42,588 nucleotides of DNA from Dissophora ornata (GCA_025201705.1 MU616786.1:1-42588), one strand, 5' to 3'. Counted from the stretch's first letter, positions 19,322 through 30,883 are shown. Notes: generated by a model not told the origin, from the sequence alone. Numbers and translations: made by a program.

Positions 19322-21815
19322 TTAGAACCAGAGAATCTCCGACATCTTGGGCAAGGGGTAGCACTTGTCTGCAATCATCGTCTCCAGATCGTCCGCCACA
19401 TCGCGCGCGCTTTCCATCGCCGGTAGCAGGTACTTGGCCGCGGCTCTAGCTTCCTTCGAAGGATCATGGGTCTCTGATTCGGCCTTGTTGATCGCATCGT
19501 CAAGATTATCGATCTGCTCCAAAAGTTTTTCGACCAAAGGAGTGGTCAAGTTCAATGTCTTGAGCTCTGGTCCGGTGGTGATGCCAATCTGCCGCTGTTG
19601 TGCACATGAGGTAACCAGCATCGCTCGGTACTCGTACGCAGCGGGCAAGATTTGCTGGGCGAGGATCATGCGCAGCGTATTAGCCTCCAATAGCAAGTCC
19701 TTGGCATAACGTTCCATCAAGATGTAATGGCGCGACTGAAGTTCTGACCTTGAGAAGACACCCAGCTTGCAAAGCATCGCCGAGTTTTTTTCCTCCACAA
19801 TCTGGTCGAACGCATCAGGGCAACTGGTGATATTGAGCAGTCCCCGCTTTGCAGCTTCTTGGCGCCAGGCCTCTGAGTAGTTGTCGCCCTCAAAACGCAC
19901 GCTCTTGGTCGACGCAATGTACTGCCGGATAACCTTTAGCTTGTCCGCATCAGTTGGATATGGCCTGTCCCCGGCAGCCTGCTTCAGAGCCTCCGCGATA
20001 TCCACCAGCGACGCAGCGACGGCTGCATTCAGCAGGGTCATAGGGAACGACGGCGACTGCTTGGAACCGACGGCTCTGAACTCAAACTTGTTGCCAGTGA
20101 ATGCAAACGGCGAGGTTCTGTTGCGGTCAGTCAGATCACGCGAGATCTCTGGTAAGGTCGACACCATGACGTCCAACGCGGTTCCTCCCAGCTTGATCAT
20201 TTGAATATTAGGCACGGAAAAGCTTTTGATCGGCCGCGATTCCTCGATCGAGTTCAGGACTTCAGTTAGGTGCTCGCCCAAGAACACGGAGATGATAGCT
20301 GGCGGCGCTTCGTTAGCACCCAGACGGTGCTCGTTACTGGCGCTGGCAATACCGGCTCGAATGAGTCCTCCATGGCGCTGCACAGCATCCAAAGTCGCAA
20401 GGAGGAACAAGAGGAAGCGGTAGTTGGTCTCTGGCTTGATAGTCGGCTCTAGCAAGTTCTCGCCCGAGCCCGTGGACAGGGACCAGTTGCAATGCTTGCC
20501 TGAACCGTTGACGCCCTTGAAAGGCTTCTCATGGAAGAGCACTTTGAGGTTGTTACGGTGTGCTGTCTTGGAGAGGATATCCATGGTGAGCAAGTTGTGG
20601 TCGACAGCCAGCGACGTCTCCTCAAAAATCGGCGCCAATTCGAACTGCTGTGGCGCAACTTCGTTGTGTCGGGTCTTGACGGGCACACCAAGCTTGTACA
20701 GCTCCAGCTCGGTCTCGCTCATGGTCGCAAGGACACGCGAGGGGATATGGCCAAAGTAGTGATCCTCCATCTGCTGATGCTTCGCGGGCAGAGCGCCAAC
20801 CAAGGTGCGTCCTGTGATCTTGAGATCTGGCCGAAGCACATAGAGTGCGCGATCGACCAAAAAATACTCTTGCTCTGTTCCAAGTGTAGTGTAGACTGTG
20901 GATGTCACTGGGGGTGCGCCCACAGGGGCAGGTTCTAGAAGCGCCAGAACTTCAAGTGCGGCCTTGGAGATTTGCTCTGTTGATCTCAACAGAACTGTCT
21001 TTTCGTCGAGCGCATCGCCATTATACGAGATAAAAATGGATGGAATGTAGAGGACGCATGTATGGTGAGGGCCTCGCTGAATAAACATGGGCGAGGCAGT
21101 ATCCCAGACAGTGTATCCCCTAGCCTCGAACGTCGTTCGCATGCCTCCGGATGGGAAAGACGATGCATCTGGTTCGGCTTGAAGCAGCTGCGAGCCTGAA
21201 AAGGCATCGATAGCCCTGGTCTAGATTAGTCCCAAAAAAACACATTGTTATTCATAGGGGCTCGTGTTTTTCCTCCGTGTCAGGGGTGAGCGAAGAGAAG
21301 GACAGAGTTGGAGGACTCAAAGGAGATTTCATGGAAAGGAAGGACGGAAAATGGCAGACAGCAAGGACAACGAGAAAGAGGTGGGATCTCAGCGGTGTTG
21401 GGGGATGGACGGGTGACACTAAAGCCTTCTGTACCTCTTCAATTCCCGCGGGTCCATGAGTGATCTTCATGGTCAAAAAGGCATCGTGCTTCTCGGCAGT
21501 CGTGCCCGTCTGAGGTTGGAACCAGTGTGTAAAGTGAGTTGCGCCCTTGTCCATTGCCCAGATACGAACAGCGTGTGCAATTGCATCAGCCGTGTTCTTG
21601 TCCAGTGCTCGTCCACCGCGCATTTGTCGAAGGAATTGAGCATATGCCGGCTTGGGCAGTGCTTTAGCAATCTGCGCCTGGCCAAAGACATTTTCGCCAA
21701 AGAACTCGGACGTGTAGATGGGCTTGCCGTCCTTGGTTGGATATGGCACTTCGCGACTGGGTCGAAGGACGTTGTCGCGGATAGCATCTTTGCGAGCCTG
21801 ATTTGCATTAGCCAT
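19322..21815 (-). CDS. Type III glutamine synthetase (GSIII, GlnN-like)
   Basis: Two exons, complement(join(19322..21220, 21435..21815)), 759 residues, the large size typical of GSIII (about 700-730) rather than fungal GSII (about 350). It catalyses ATP-dependent amidation of glutamate with ammonia. Family blocks include YTSEFFGENVFG, HWFQPQTGTTAEKHDAFL, FSGSQLLQAEPDASSFPSGG, RGYTVWDTASPMFI, TLGTEQEYFLVD, MEDHYFGHIPSRV, RHNEVAPQQFELAP and LFHEKPFKGVNGSGKHCNWS. NEHRLGANEAPPAIISVFLG, DRNRTSPFAF and GNKFEFRAVGS follow in the expected order. The intron (21221..21434) separates GPAGIEE from TRAIDAFSG; a neighbouring acceptor three to five bases downstream would change only two residues. The frame is open upstream of the chosen ATG to 21899, but MANANQARK fits best. 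Codon use resembles neighbouring genes and the gene is spliced, so it is not recent bacterial DNA. Confidence 0.93.
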
Positions 21816-22124
21816 GCTTGTTGTATTTGAGATATCTTGGGGCCAGCGAACAGTAAAATGAAAATGAAAATGAAGAATACCAACGAGATAAGTAGGCAAG
21901 TGAGAAAGAATCAGACCCTAAAAAGTGGAGAGGATGAGCAAATGGAAAGAAGATGCTCTCAGAGGAAAAAAGGGGAGAGACTAGCAAGATGGACTATCAA
22001 GATGGACGAGTAAGGGTGCAATAGGGGCACACGCGCCGCGCCCTACATCCGTGTTGACGCGTTTTTCATTAAGATGCAGTTATGCATAGTGCATTGCGCC
22101 AAAATATATTTGCTGCATGAATGA
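21816..22124. other. Upstream region of the GSIII gene
   Basis: 309 bp between the GSIII start and the stop of the next minus-strand gene. Contains TGAAAATGAAAATGAAAATG-like short repeats near 21852-21874. No obvious TATA box or gene. Confidence 0.4.
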
Positions 22125-24160
22125 CTAGAGATCTTTGGTCTCGTTCAATCTATCTGTAGGGATCACACTCGGCTGGCCGCCTCGGTAATATTCGTGACAA
22201 CTCTCATGGGGATCGTCGTTTTCCAAAAGGATCTGTCCAACAAAGTTGATCGCACTTATTATCATGTCCAGCGAACTCGATGCCATCGTAATAATGCTTT
22301 CTTGCCTTGCATTCGAGATAGGTCCATAACTACGTGTTTTGGCCTCCATGAGACGTGGGACCGAGGACTCAACTGGGCCGTGTTTTGTTACACGGATGGG
22401 CGAGTCCTCTTGCAAACTATCCCCTGGACCGGTCAGCAAATGCAAGACCCTAGAAGGAACCAAAATACATAGCTCCCACAAGGAGTCTTCATCTGGCCTA
22501 GGAACCGTAATTAATAAAAATTCCCGTAGTCCTTGACAGACGCGATCCAGGGTACCAGACAGCCCAAAAACGACATCATCATCTTCGTGCACGCATATCG
22601 TTTCGTGAGGGATCAGGTACGTATCAATCATGTAACGCGCCCGTAATGGACCAACCAGATTGGCGAACTCTGAACCTCGTGGCAGTTGATGTGCTAAAAA
22701 GACGAGGCGGAGGTTGACCAGGGGATCTGTCGAAGTCACCAGCTCCAGATATTGCCGCGAGTGATATAGGAACAGTGGGTTATCGGGCTCGCTCTCGACC
22801 GTAAACGTGTTATCGTAGACCAAGATTTCGTCATCGCGCTCGATCACCAAGGCCATCCCATTCTTGCCGAGCGTGAAAAAGTTTTGTCCATGAATAGGTT
22901 TCTCACGATCTATAAAACGGTTACGGCTTGAACCAACAGCGTCAACCTTCCTCTTAGGTTGAAAAGGAGCCGATCGTGGCATTGGTGGCGATGGCAATAA
23001 TGGTTGTGGCGATGGCAATAATGGCTGTGTCAGCATGGGCGGAAGCTCAGGACCCAACGATAGATAATCCAATGTGCTCGTTGTCTAGCATATAAAAATA
23101 TCCATTAAAATCAGCGATGAAGTACTTTTTGATGAAAAAAAAAAAAAAAGCAATAGTGAGGATTGAGGACACTGTCAAATGCACCAGCCACGCCACCTAC
23201 TTCAGCCGCGACAGCGGGTGTAACCCAGTCGTTCATACACGGCTCTTCAGTCCCCATCTGGGATGATCCTTCTGAAGAATCCTGATCGTTTTCTTTGACG
23301 TTATCATTTTCGCCAACACTACTTGAGCGTGAGTAAGGGTCCGAAGAAGAGAAAAAATCAAAATCGCCACCAGAGCTAGTCCTTGCCCTTGGTGTCGTGA
23401 CTGCGCTCCTACTTCCTGTGGGGGATGATAGTGGTGTGATATGAGGGCCAAGCAGACCCATTGAGCTCATTTGGTCAGATGTTTCCGGGCTCAACTCCGT
23501 TCCGGGGTGAATGCTCTCTGGACCCGACAGCTGATGGGAAATATGGTGATCAACAGGGTTATGTATACTGCGGTGTTCTTCTTGTTCATTGCTATTAAGG
23601 TGGACCTCGCTCCTTGGAAGACCGGGCTGGCGTGAACTTTGCGGAACAAGTATGTCATTAAGAAAACCCCTCTCTGGATTTTGCGATAGATAGGAAGGAT
23701 GGTAGCTCGGTGTGTTGCGGCGACTATCTTGCTTTTCTGCTTGAAGATCACCGTCCATTCTATGGACAGGACGAGGTGGACGCTGCGATACAGGTGCGCC
23801 TGCGGGAGTATCGATGTTCTGCTGGTCATGGTCGTAGTCGTGATTTTGCGTGTCATTGCGCTGGCTGTTGCTGTTGAGGCGTCCATGGCCCCCGATCGCA
23901 TTGATAGACGCCTCGATCGCAAGTGAAGGCGCGGATAGCAAAGGTGAAGGTGAAGGAGCAAGAAATCCGTCTTCTTCAGCTTGAATTGGTTTTGGTGGCG
24001 TCCTTTGGTTCATGACTTCCGTGGCCACCTGCGTAGGAGAACGCCTCTGAGGAGTCTGTGCCTGGGTAAGCACTACGGGATCAAGTGCCCGCAGAGCAGC
24101 GGCAATTTCGTCGTGCGAGACGGGCCCTAGCTTGACGGGTTCCAGTTTGACGGGTATCAT
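22125..24160 (-). CDS. Uncharacterised protein with two degenerate KH-like domains
   Basis: Two exons, complement(join(22125..23084, 23201..24160)), 639 residues; the intron runs GTAGGT to CTAG in phase 0. Residues 1-320 are low complexity, Ser/Pro/Gln/Asn-rich, with DHDQQ- and SSSDPYSRSSS-type runs. A Pro/Leu repeat (PQPLLPSPP) starts exon 2. The C-terminal half looks folded. VNLRLVFLAHQLP followed by IDTYLIPHETICVHEDDD and VVFGLSGTLDRVCQGLREFLL has the layout of a KH domain. A second copy runs from LWELCILVPSRVLHLLTGPG to ESIITMASSSLDMIISAINF. The usual GxxG nucleic-acid loop is poorly preserved in both. RNA binding, as in PCBP/Hek2-type multi-KH proteins, is inference. I do not recognise an orthologue. 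Alternative donors downstream of 23201 exist, so a few residues at the junction are uncertain. Confidence 0.65.
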
Positions 24161-24525
24161 CCCGATGATCCTGGATGAGGGTGACTAAGCTTGACATTGG
24201 ATGCCAATGTGCGAGTTGGCCACGCGGGAAATAGCGCTTAGAAATCATGTGACATGCGGCCCTAGCATTGCATTCAACGTGCCAATTAACCCAACGTCAA
24301 GTAAAGTACCCTCGGCTAACGCCGTCTGAACAACAATTCATGGCATCTCGATAAACCAGCGTATACGATTTCCAATGCAGGCGCAGTCTCCTTTAATACT
24401 TCGGTGTTATGCATCCATGTACGTAAAANNNNNNNNNNAAAAAAAAAAAAAGGGAAAAATATCACCAAAGGATGTTTATCATTCTGCTCTGCCTCGCTGT
24501 ATCTATTTGCAATCTCAGTATGGGA
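24161..24525. other. Intergenic region with a 10-base assembly gap
   Basis: 365 bp between the start of the KH-like gene and the stop of SNF7. Ten N bases occupy 24429..24438, directly before an A run, so the true length here is unknown. No gene is visible. Confidence 0.7.
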
Positions 24526-25822
24526 TTACATGGCCATGCTCTTATGCAGCTCCCTGAGCTCGGCTTCCTCCTCGTCTTCCTCCTCTGATGAATGAAATGC
24601 CAATAACAACGAAACACAATTATTAGTAGCTGAACTCCTTCATGATCAGTGATCCGCACAATCCAATCCATGCGTATTGTTCACTTCCTTACCGGGTTCA
24701 TGATTCGGTACAGAGGGTAGGCCGATCTGGGGTGGCATGAGCTTCTGGTCCAGCTCTTCTTGCTCGAGTTCATCGAGCTCGGCAGCCAACTCATCCTATA
24801 TGCCGCCACAATATAAAATAGCCACTATGAGTTTAGCAGCCAAACGGTAGAGCTTTGCATCGAAATGTCTGTGTAGGGTCACAATATCACACGAATATCC
24901 CTTACCTCGTCCATCTCAACGCCAAATCCAACAGGTTGCGAGATTACGTCTGAGATCTCGTTTGCAAGCTCCACCTGATCCCTGATCTCTTCCATTATCT
25001 GGTCCACCGTATTAATGTCCCTATGAAAAGCCAATCGTGGAGAGCGTACGAGATATCAGTAAGGCCCTTCAGAACAGATCTCTTATAAGCAATATACTGC
25101 AAGGACCAAAGCCTCAGCGCATACACCGCGCATGACCACCGCCACAGCCTGTGAAATATTTTGTTTCGCAAAGCTGAAAAAAAGGATGGAAAAGTTTGCT
25201 TACATTGCTCCATGGATGCCCTTCATGGCTTCCGCACCGGCACGCATGGCCTTCATGGTCTCGAGGTTGACATTAGCATTCTCGATGGCCATGACCTGAG
25301 TTTCTATTGTCAACCTCGAGCCTGAAATCTTTTCAATTTGTCCCTCGTACTGCTTTTTGCGCTTTAATGCCATGAGCGCCGCTACATTGTGTTCAAACCG
25401 ATTTAAGTGCAACGTGGCGTCAGTGGCCTGTCGGGTCTGTCTCCTGACTTTGACAATAATTCCGCCCCTCCCCATTCCATCAGGTGGAATATAGTATCAG
25501 GTGGTCATGCAGGCATAGGATGCACTCCTGCTGCCGCCACTGCTGGAATGCCGTTTAAGCGCTGGCAAGTCAAAGCGCAAGCTCTCTTTCTTTGTTGTAC
25601 CCCAGCTGTAAACGAGAATAAGTCAGTGAGCGACAGTCCTGTCAGACCAGAGAACATACCTCTGCGGTTCTTGGCGGCGTTGGCCTTTGCAATCTTGAGC
25701 TCATTGTCGATCTTTGTCTGGAGAAAGGTCTCTCGCTTCTCAAGCATCTGCAGCGTGTTCCTGAGCTCGACAATCGAGTCCTTAGGGGTGACCTTAGCCT
25801 TCTTTCCGAAAAAGAGATTCAT
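24526..25822 (-). CDS. SNF7: ESCRT-III subunit Snf7/Vps32 (CHMP4)
   Basis: Five exons: complement(join(24526..24584, 24693..24795, 24906..25020, 25204..25381, 25660..25822)), 205 residues. Snf7 is the main filament-forming ESCRT-III subunit for endosomal membrane budding and scission. The N-terminal basic helix region (MNLFFGKKAKVTPKDSI, LRNTLQMLEKRETFLQTKI) leads into AALMALKRKKQYEGQI and MAIENANVNLETMKAMR, both strongly CHMP4-like. The acidic half follows with TVDQIMEEIRDQVELANEIS and VGFGVEMDEDELAAELDELE. The C-terminal helix EAELRELHKSMAM* is the MIM-type segment that recruits Vps4 and Bro1/ALIX. All split codons rejoin cleanly. The open frame extends upstream of the chosen ATG to 25990, but family length supports MNLFFG as the start. 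Confidence 0.94.
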
Positions 25823-26181
25823 TTGGATAGACTTGTCCTGCTTATGGCAGTGTGTGTGTGTGGTTGGGTGCGTTGTTAAATTAGGAAAGAGAAGGAAAGG
25901 AAAAGGAGGAGACGAGAGCAAGACAGAAACAAAGACAGAGGAGACGTGGGTGGTGGTTGACAGAGGAATGAAAGAAGAGGTGAATGCCAAGAGACGAGAG
26001 TTGGTGAAGCATCGTGACTGACGATTTATTCACCAGAGTGCCACACACCAGGAGCAATATGATAGCCATCATGACGAGGCGAAATACCAAGCTCAGTGGC
26101 CTCTTTTGCTTTCTGTAATGACCATTTTGTACACTGCGACGTTCACATATAATAATGCTATATATATGTCTCTCTTGGTGT
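25823..26181. other. Region between SNF7 start and MAPEG stop
   Basis: 359 bp. Upstream of SNF7 it is strongly pyrimidine-rich on the minus strand (from about 25865 to 25990), a common fungal promoter or leader pattern, with a GT repeat at 25850-25862. No gene is seen. Confidence 0.4.
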
Positions 26182-26990
26182 CTAGTACTTGGTCGCAGCA
26201 GCGGCCAGGAAAAGCTTGAGGCAGGCAACCATGCCAGCGGCCCAGATACTCGTGCGTGCAAGTGCGGTGATCTGCGTGGTGTTGAAAATGTACACGATGT
26301 TGTAGAGTGCGCGGGATAGAACAAAAAAGCCAGCGTAATAGTTGACAGTATCCTTGGCGACACCAGCATGGAGTGCAGCAAGCTAGCATGAATGATGACA
26401 AAACAATTGGCACGATTTCCGGTTAATGTCAAGCACCACGGCATCCCGAGCATTGTCTCTGTTCGTAATGTGCACTAAAACCTGCGCGGCAAAGTCTCAC
26501 GAGGGGAGAAAGTATGCGTTTGGGAAACAAAACTCCATTTTCATTCAACTTACAACAGCGCCGTAAAACACTGGCAGGGTCTCGAGACCGTTGGTATGGG
26601 CACTCTCGGCACGTTTGGCCATGGCCCAGGCAGCCTTGGACATGCGGGTCTCAACCTTTTCGAGCTGACCTCTGGGGTTGACTGTATTCAATGAATCGAA
26701 CAGTAGGGATGTCAAGTTGTGGTTAATCTTTGTTGGCTGGATAACATCCAGCACTGACATGTTGACTTACTGTTGTTCCATCGCTTGGTGGCGTTGACAA
26801 CAATCTATGGGTCGAACAATCCGAACTATAGGTTAGATTTCAAGTAGCAATTAAAGACATCGCATAGTGCTGAGAGAGATCAAGCACGTCTACTAACCAG
26901 AGCGCGGATGAAGTGGGGAGCGTAGGCGATTCCAGCCGCAATGGGGAGCGACAGCAGGGGGAAATTAGGGTAGGAGCTTGAGATCGACAT
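26182..26990 (-). CDS. MAPEG-family membrane protein
   Basis: Four exons: complement(join(26182..26382, 26554..26681, 26771..26804, 26898..26990)), 151 residues. The MAPEG superfamily includes microsomal glutathione S-transferases and eicosanoid enzymes. Fungal members of this short type are integral ER or mitochondrial membrane proteins of mostly unknown substrate. Four hydrophobic segments are visible: residues about 9-27, then after the polar loop NPRGQLEKVETRMSKAAWAM the segments around LETLPVFYGAVVLAALHAG, NYYAGFFVLSRALYNIVYIF and the C-terminal IWAAGMVACLKLFLAA. The motif NPR followed by RAxxAHxNxxE (here KRAESAHTNGLE) and the R-x-x-Y-N/Y pair are MAPEG hallmarks. Exon 2 is only 34 nt (IVVNATKRWNN). 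No specific enzyme activity can be assigned. Confidence 0.88.
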
Positions 26991-27443
26991 GATGTATAGG
27001 CTTGACGTGGTTTGTGGGGTTTGTGGGTTTGTGGGGGGTGAGGGGTCGGTCGGTGGTGGGAAATGGAGGAGAAAAGTAGAAAAGAAGGAAAAGGAAGCTG
27101 GATAAGCACAGAAACCGAAAGGGTAACCTTGCAGCCGATCATTATGACCAAAAAATCTTGGGAGGCACATCCACAAAGAGCCGAGCCGTAGGGCACAGTG
27201 GAGGCATAAGGTTCACTCCGCTCCGATCATTGTCTTCGGCACCCTCGCGTCTTACCCGAGCGCGTGGCAGCACGCTCCCCTTCGTTCGCGTTGATCAAAA
27301 TAAACTGTGCAGTCGGGTACGCAAACCCCGTAGCTTTATTGACAGGAGTACGTATCATTGACGGACATGCTCACAAAATGAAAATGACGTTGGATGGTGT
27401 AATAACTTTATCACCGACACGAGAAAGAGCCATGGACACATCC
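26991..27443. other. Upstream region of the MAPEG gene
   Basis: 453 bp up to the stop codon of the surface protein gene. On the minus strand, 27010-27110 is a pyrimidine-rich leader with repeated CCCACAAA-type units. No gene is seen; a plus-strand ORF here is the shadow of neighbouring sequence. Confidence 0.4.
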
Positions 27444-28982
27444 CTAGGCCACCAGAAACATAACTCCAGGAAGAACCATGGCCCCTGTCATCGCAATAGC
27501 TGCCACAGAGAATCCGACGTCGGAAACAAAGAGATCAATGAGGTGTCCAAACGCTGACTGGGCACTCGGTCTCGACAGGAGCTGGCCACGAGAACCCCTT
27601 GGGTGTGCGCCGGACGTGCTTGTGGAAACGCGCGACCGGGTCGAGGTTGGGTACATAGTCAAAACCGTCGTGGTTCCATCGCTTCCGACAGAGGTCGTCG
27701 TCTGCGTGGTGTCGCCCTGCGTCGTGGTCGTCGTTGAAACTGTCGCATCAGTCGATGTTGTGGTCGATGGAGTTGTCTTCTGGTCAGAGATTGACGATAA
27801 ATCCGGACTGTCAGTTGACGACGAGACCGTCGTAACCGCCGAAGGTGGAGTGTGAACTTCCCCGGACATGGTCGTAGCTTGATCCCGGGTGTCGCTCCAT
27901 GTCGTTGAAGAAGAGGCAGTCGTCGGGTAATGAGAAGCAACACTCTCAACCGGCAGAGATGTTGGAGTCGGCCATGCCATCGGAACCGCAGATGGAACGG
28001 GAGCACGAGCAGAGCTCGCTACACCGGGTGGGGATGCCAGCGTGATTGCCGATGCAGGGATAGTAACGGGGGCAGTGTTTATGAGTGGCGATGGAGAAGG
28101 GTAAAACGCGGGAGCCACGGTCGACAATAGTCCGGCATATGACGTGAAGGTGAGCGCGTTATTTGGAGGCAGTTGCCATGTGGCCGCAGTGGGTGAAGCA
28201 GTCAGTGCAGGCGATGGATCCACAGCGACAACAAGTATGGATGGGGCAGGTACCAGTACTGATGCGGCCAGCGATGGGTTTATTGTAAAGCCGGCGCAGG
28301 TTGTGCAGGATGCATCGGTACGATTTCAGGATGATGCGTGAAACAGGAGGCGTGTAGGTTAGCATTTGTCAGCGGCACATTGGTCGGAGAAGGGAAAAAT
28401 GAAGGAGCAACGGAGTGAGCAGGTGCTACTGTACCGAGACCAGGTACAGCGAGTAGTAAAATTCCGCGTGTTTTTGATTGATAAATGAGCATTTACCACG
28501 ATGATATGGGGTGGTTCAAAGTGATCGTTCGCAGAGCACCCAGAAGGAAAGTTGATGTGGGATAAAAGAAATGGCAGAGATACCGTTATGAGCTAACCAT
28601 CGTTTTCAGAGCGCGTTCTTAGTCGAGAACAGAGGTGACACAACCACAAATAACCATCGAAGCATACCCGAATGATGAACCACTTGCACTTGTGGAGCCG
28701 GCTGATTTGTTGTTGCAGGAGCAAACGCAGTCGCTGGTGCTGGAAAAGGGACATACCTGTACTCAGTCACCGTAACTATGGTCATAGTAGAGAGTTAACG
28801 GATGTAAAACGCGAAAACACAAAGACCACCTTCGGCTCCGCTCAAATATCTCTCGTACCGTAAACAATGTTGTCGCGCTTATGGATTTCAGGGGACGGAG
28901 TCAGATCCAAGGCACCGGATGGCTGCAGGCTGCATGAAAGCAAGCCGGCTAGCATGCAGAAAGAAACGAGGAGTTTCACCAT
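27444..28982 (-). CDS. Ser/Thr/Pro-rich secreted, probably GPI-anchored surface protein
   Basis: Proposed exons: complement(join(27444..28258, 28345..28428, 28668..28775, 28859..28982)), about 376 residues. The start MVKLLVSFCMLAGLLSCSL is a signal peptide, followed by HKRDN, a possible Kex2 site. The middle is rich in Ala, Pro, Ser and Thr (FAPATTNQPAPQ, TSTDATVSTTTTTQGD), expected to be O-glycosylated. The C-terminus is a hydrophobic tail (SVAAIAMTGAMVLPGVMFL) after a Ser-rich stretch, typical of GPI addition. Exons 1 and 2 and the last exon are well supported. The junction between exons 3 and 4 uses a weak donor (GTTTCA) and is uncertain. An alternative open frame just upstream of the last exon (ASCTTCAGFTINPSL) looks protein-like but has no acceptor. 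No enzymatic domain is seen. Confidence 0.6.
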
Positions 28983-29548
28983 GGCTAGAAAGCAGACAAA
29001 GGCGGATCGACTTAGGGATCGAAAGAGAAATGGAAGAGTAGAAGGGCAATATGTCCAGAGTTGTGGTCAAAATGAGAAAGCTAGGAAGGAAAGCTGCCAT
29101 ATATTTGAGATGGAATACCATATGTATCGGGGTCAATATAAAAGACTCTCTCGGATCAAAACGTTCTGAATTTAGCGCTGATGCATATGTTCACCTCGTG
29201 TTGATAAATGGCGATGCTAGCAGATGCTTTGAGCGATCTGCCATAGCCCGACTTGGTCGTGCCGCAACACAAAATCAGGATGGAACGAATGCCACTTCAT
29301 GCCATGCTGGAGAGAGTGCGCTTCGACATGTCCCTGTGTTCCTGTCTCCCTGTGGATACTCACTCCCCTATTACCAATTTCGTTTGGGCAAAGATGACAA
29401 CTTAACAGGCGACTATCGCACCCAGACTTTGATATGTACAGTAGTATCTGTCGCTTTTTTTTTGGATGCTTCTCTCATCACACACGACTTCCAGCCTCAC
29501 CCCTCACACCGCATCTGCACATTCAAAGAAAATGACCCCGAGAGCATA
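28983..29548. other. Upstream region of the surface protein gene
   Basis: About 570 bp with no supportable gene. Pyrimidine-rich on the minus strand close to the start codon of the surface protein. The plus-strand ORF from 29051 runs through it into the F-box-like remnant, but its first part has no protein-like features. Confidence 0.35.
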
Positions 29549-30650
29549 ATGGAGTCCTTTAACATCACAGCTTCAACCCAATTCATGGATAGGTGTCAAC
29601 TTGCCGCTGCCACTGCTGTTTGCGAGAGTTGGAATGCCCTTTCCTCTATGCCGACATCACTTAGTCCCAACACGGGAGCGCCCTAAGCAGTGCGGCTCTC
29701 GGAGCCAATGCTAACCATATCTCCATATCTGAATCTTAAAGCTCGTGTTAGAGCCTCCAAAAACTGGGAGTGACTCTCATGCCGACACGGTGGTCAGTCC
29801 TTGCCGTGAGTTTTTGGTAACCACTGACAGCTACATCCTCCTACTCTATGAATCTAAAAAGGCTCCAGATGTCTTTTCAACACCTGTTTGCGACTGGAGA
29901 AGCTACAGCCTTTCAAAATGGCAGATTTCAAAACATACGATTCCTCGAGATCGATGCTAGCGAGGCCCAAGTGTTGAACCCGGGAACGAACCTGGGAATA
30001 ACAACACCTCCAACTGCAATTGATCCAAAATTGCCAAAAGCTCAATTCACTCTCCTAGGCCTTTATCAAGAAACCGATTCTTATCTCAGATATCATGACT
30101 GACAAGGAGGTGGCTCAGGTTCTGGATTCTTACTCTGGAAGGTTGAAATCTTTTTTTGTGGAGCGTGCGTGCGCGCAGTCGCTGTTGGCGCAAGCTCTGA
30201 GCAGTGGACATGCTGCAACCTTAACACGGCTCGATCTTCGAAACTGGTCCCCACTCATACACACCCTGGTTCAACGGATCCTGACCTCACGCTATTACAT
30301 GGAAGAATACAACACGAGCTCATTGGATGCCCGTGACATTCTTGGGATATTACAAACGATGTAGACGCGGCTACAACGATACTCCGTCCACAGGAGTGGG
30401 TTTGCTTGAACCTCAAATGCCTCCAAGTCTTCAATTTTGGACTTTAGGAGAATCCTCAACAGTGGCAATGAAAAGTCTTCCGGCAGCTGGCAAGGGCGGT
30501 AAAGCCAAAATACCTACGCGCCAGCATGCTTGCTTTTGGGTTATACCCCGAAGGAGCCTATCATCTAAGACTCGAGGCGGGAATGGAATGAACGTCTTAT
30601 CGACTCCTAAACGACAGAATGCAGTGGACTTTGATATGCTCAGTCAGTAG
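29549..30650 (+). pseudogene. Decayed F-box/leucine-rich-repeat-like gene
   Basis: Protein-like pieces occur in order but in different frames with stops between them. Near 29549 an F-box-like start reads STQFMDRCQLAAATAVCESW. From about 29845, NLKRLQMSFQHLF and RFQNIRFLEIDASE look like leucine-rich repeats. At 30095 comes EVAQVLDSYSGRLKSFFVE, then TLTRLDLRNW. Near 30540 comes LAFGLYPEGAYHLRLEAGM, followed by a stop. Fungi of the Mortierella group carry very large families of F-box/LRR genes with this layout (general knowledge), so a dead copy is expected. No intron explains the frame changes. It is expected to make no functional substrate adaptor. Alternative: several unrelated chance ORFs. 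Confidence 0.45.
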
Positions 30651-30806
30651 ACATTCCTTCTCGCGTTCGACAGTCGTTTCACATCTGTTCTTCCAGACGA
30701 ACTGAGTCTCTTGGCTCCCCAGATAGCCGACAAAAAACTTGTGTGAATGATTGTGATGGGAGTGGTAAAGAGTCTCCGCCCCGTTTATGACTTTTTGCTG
30801 TTGTGA

Positions 30807-30846
30807 TTTGAGCGAGCGAGCGAAACAGGTTGCTTGCTCGCTCAAA
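30807..30846. repeat. Short inverted repeat upstream of tRNA-Val
   Basis: Arms 30807..30821 (TTTGAGCGAGCGAGC) and 30832..30846 are complementary with one mismatch, separated by a 10-base loop. It could be a terminator or a regulatory hairpin; which one is unknown. Confidence 0.6.
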
Positions 30847-30883
30847 TACACGTTCCACAGTCACATACCATGGCCTGAGACAT

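Noticed and set aside
28259..28325. Frame reading ASCTTCAGFTINPSL upstream of the last surface-protein exon
   Set aside because: Protein-like, but a stop lies just upstream and there is no AG acceptor in between, so it cannot be joined to the other exons.
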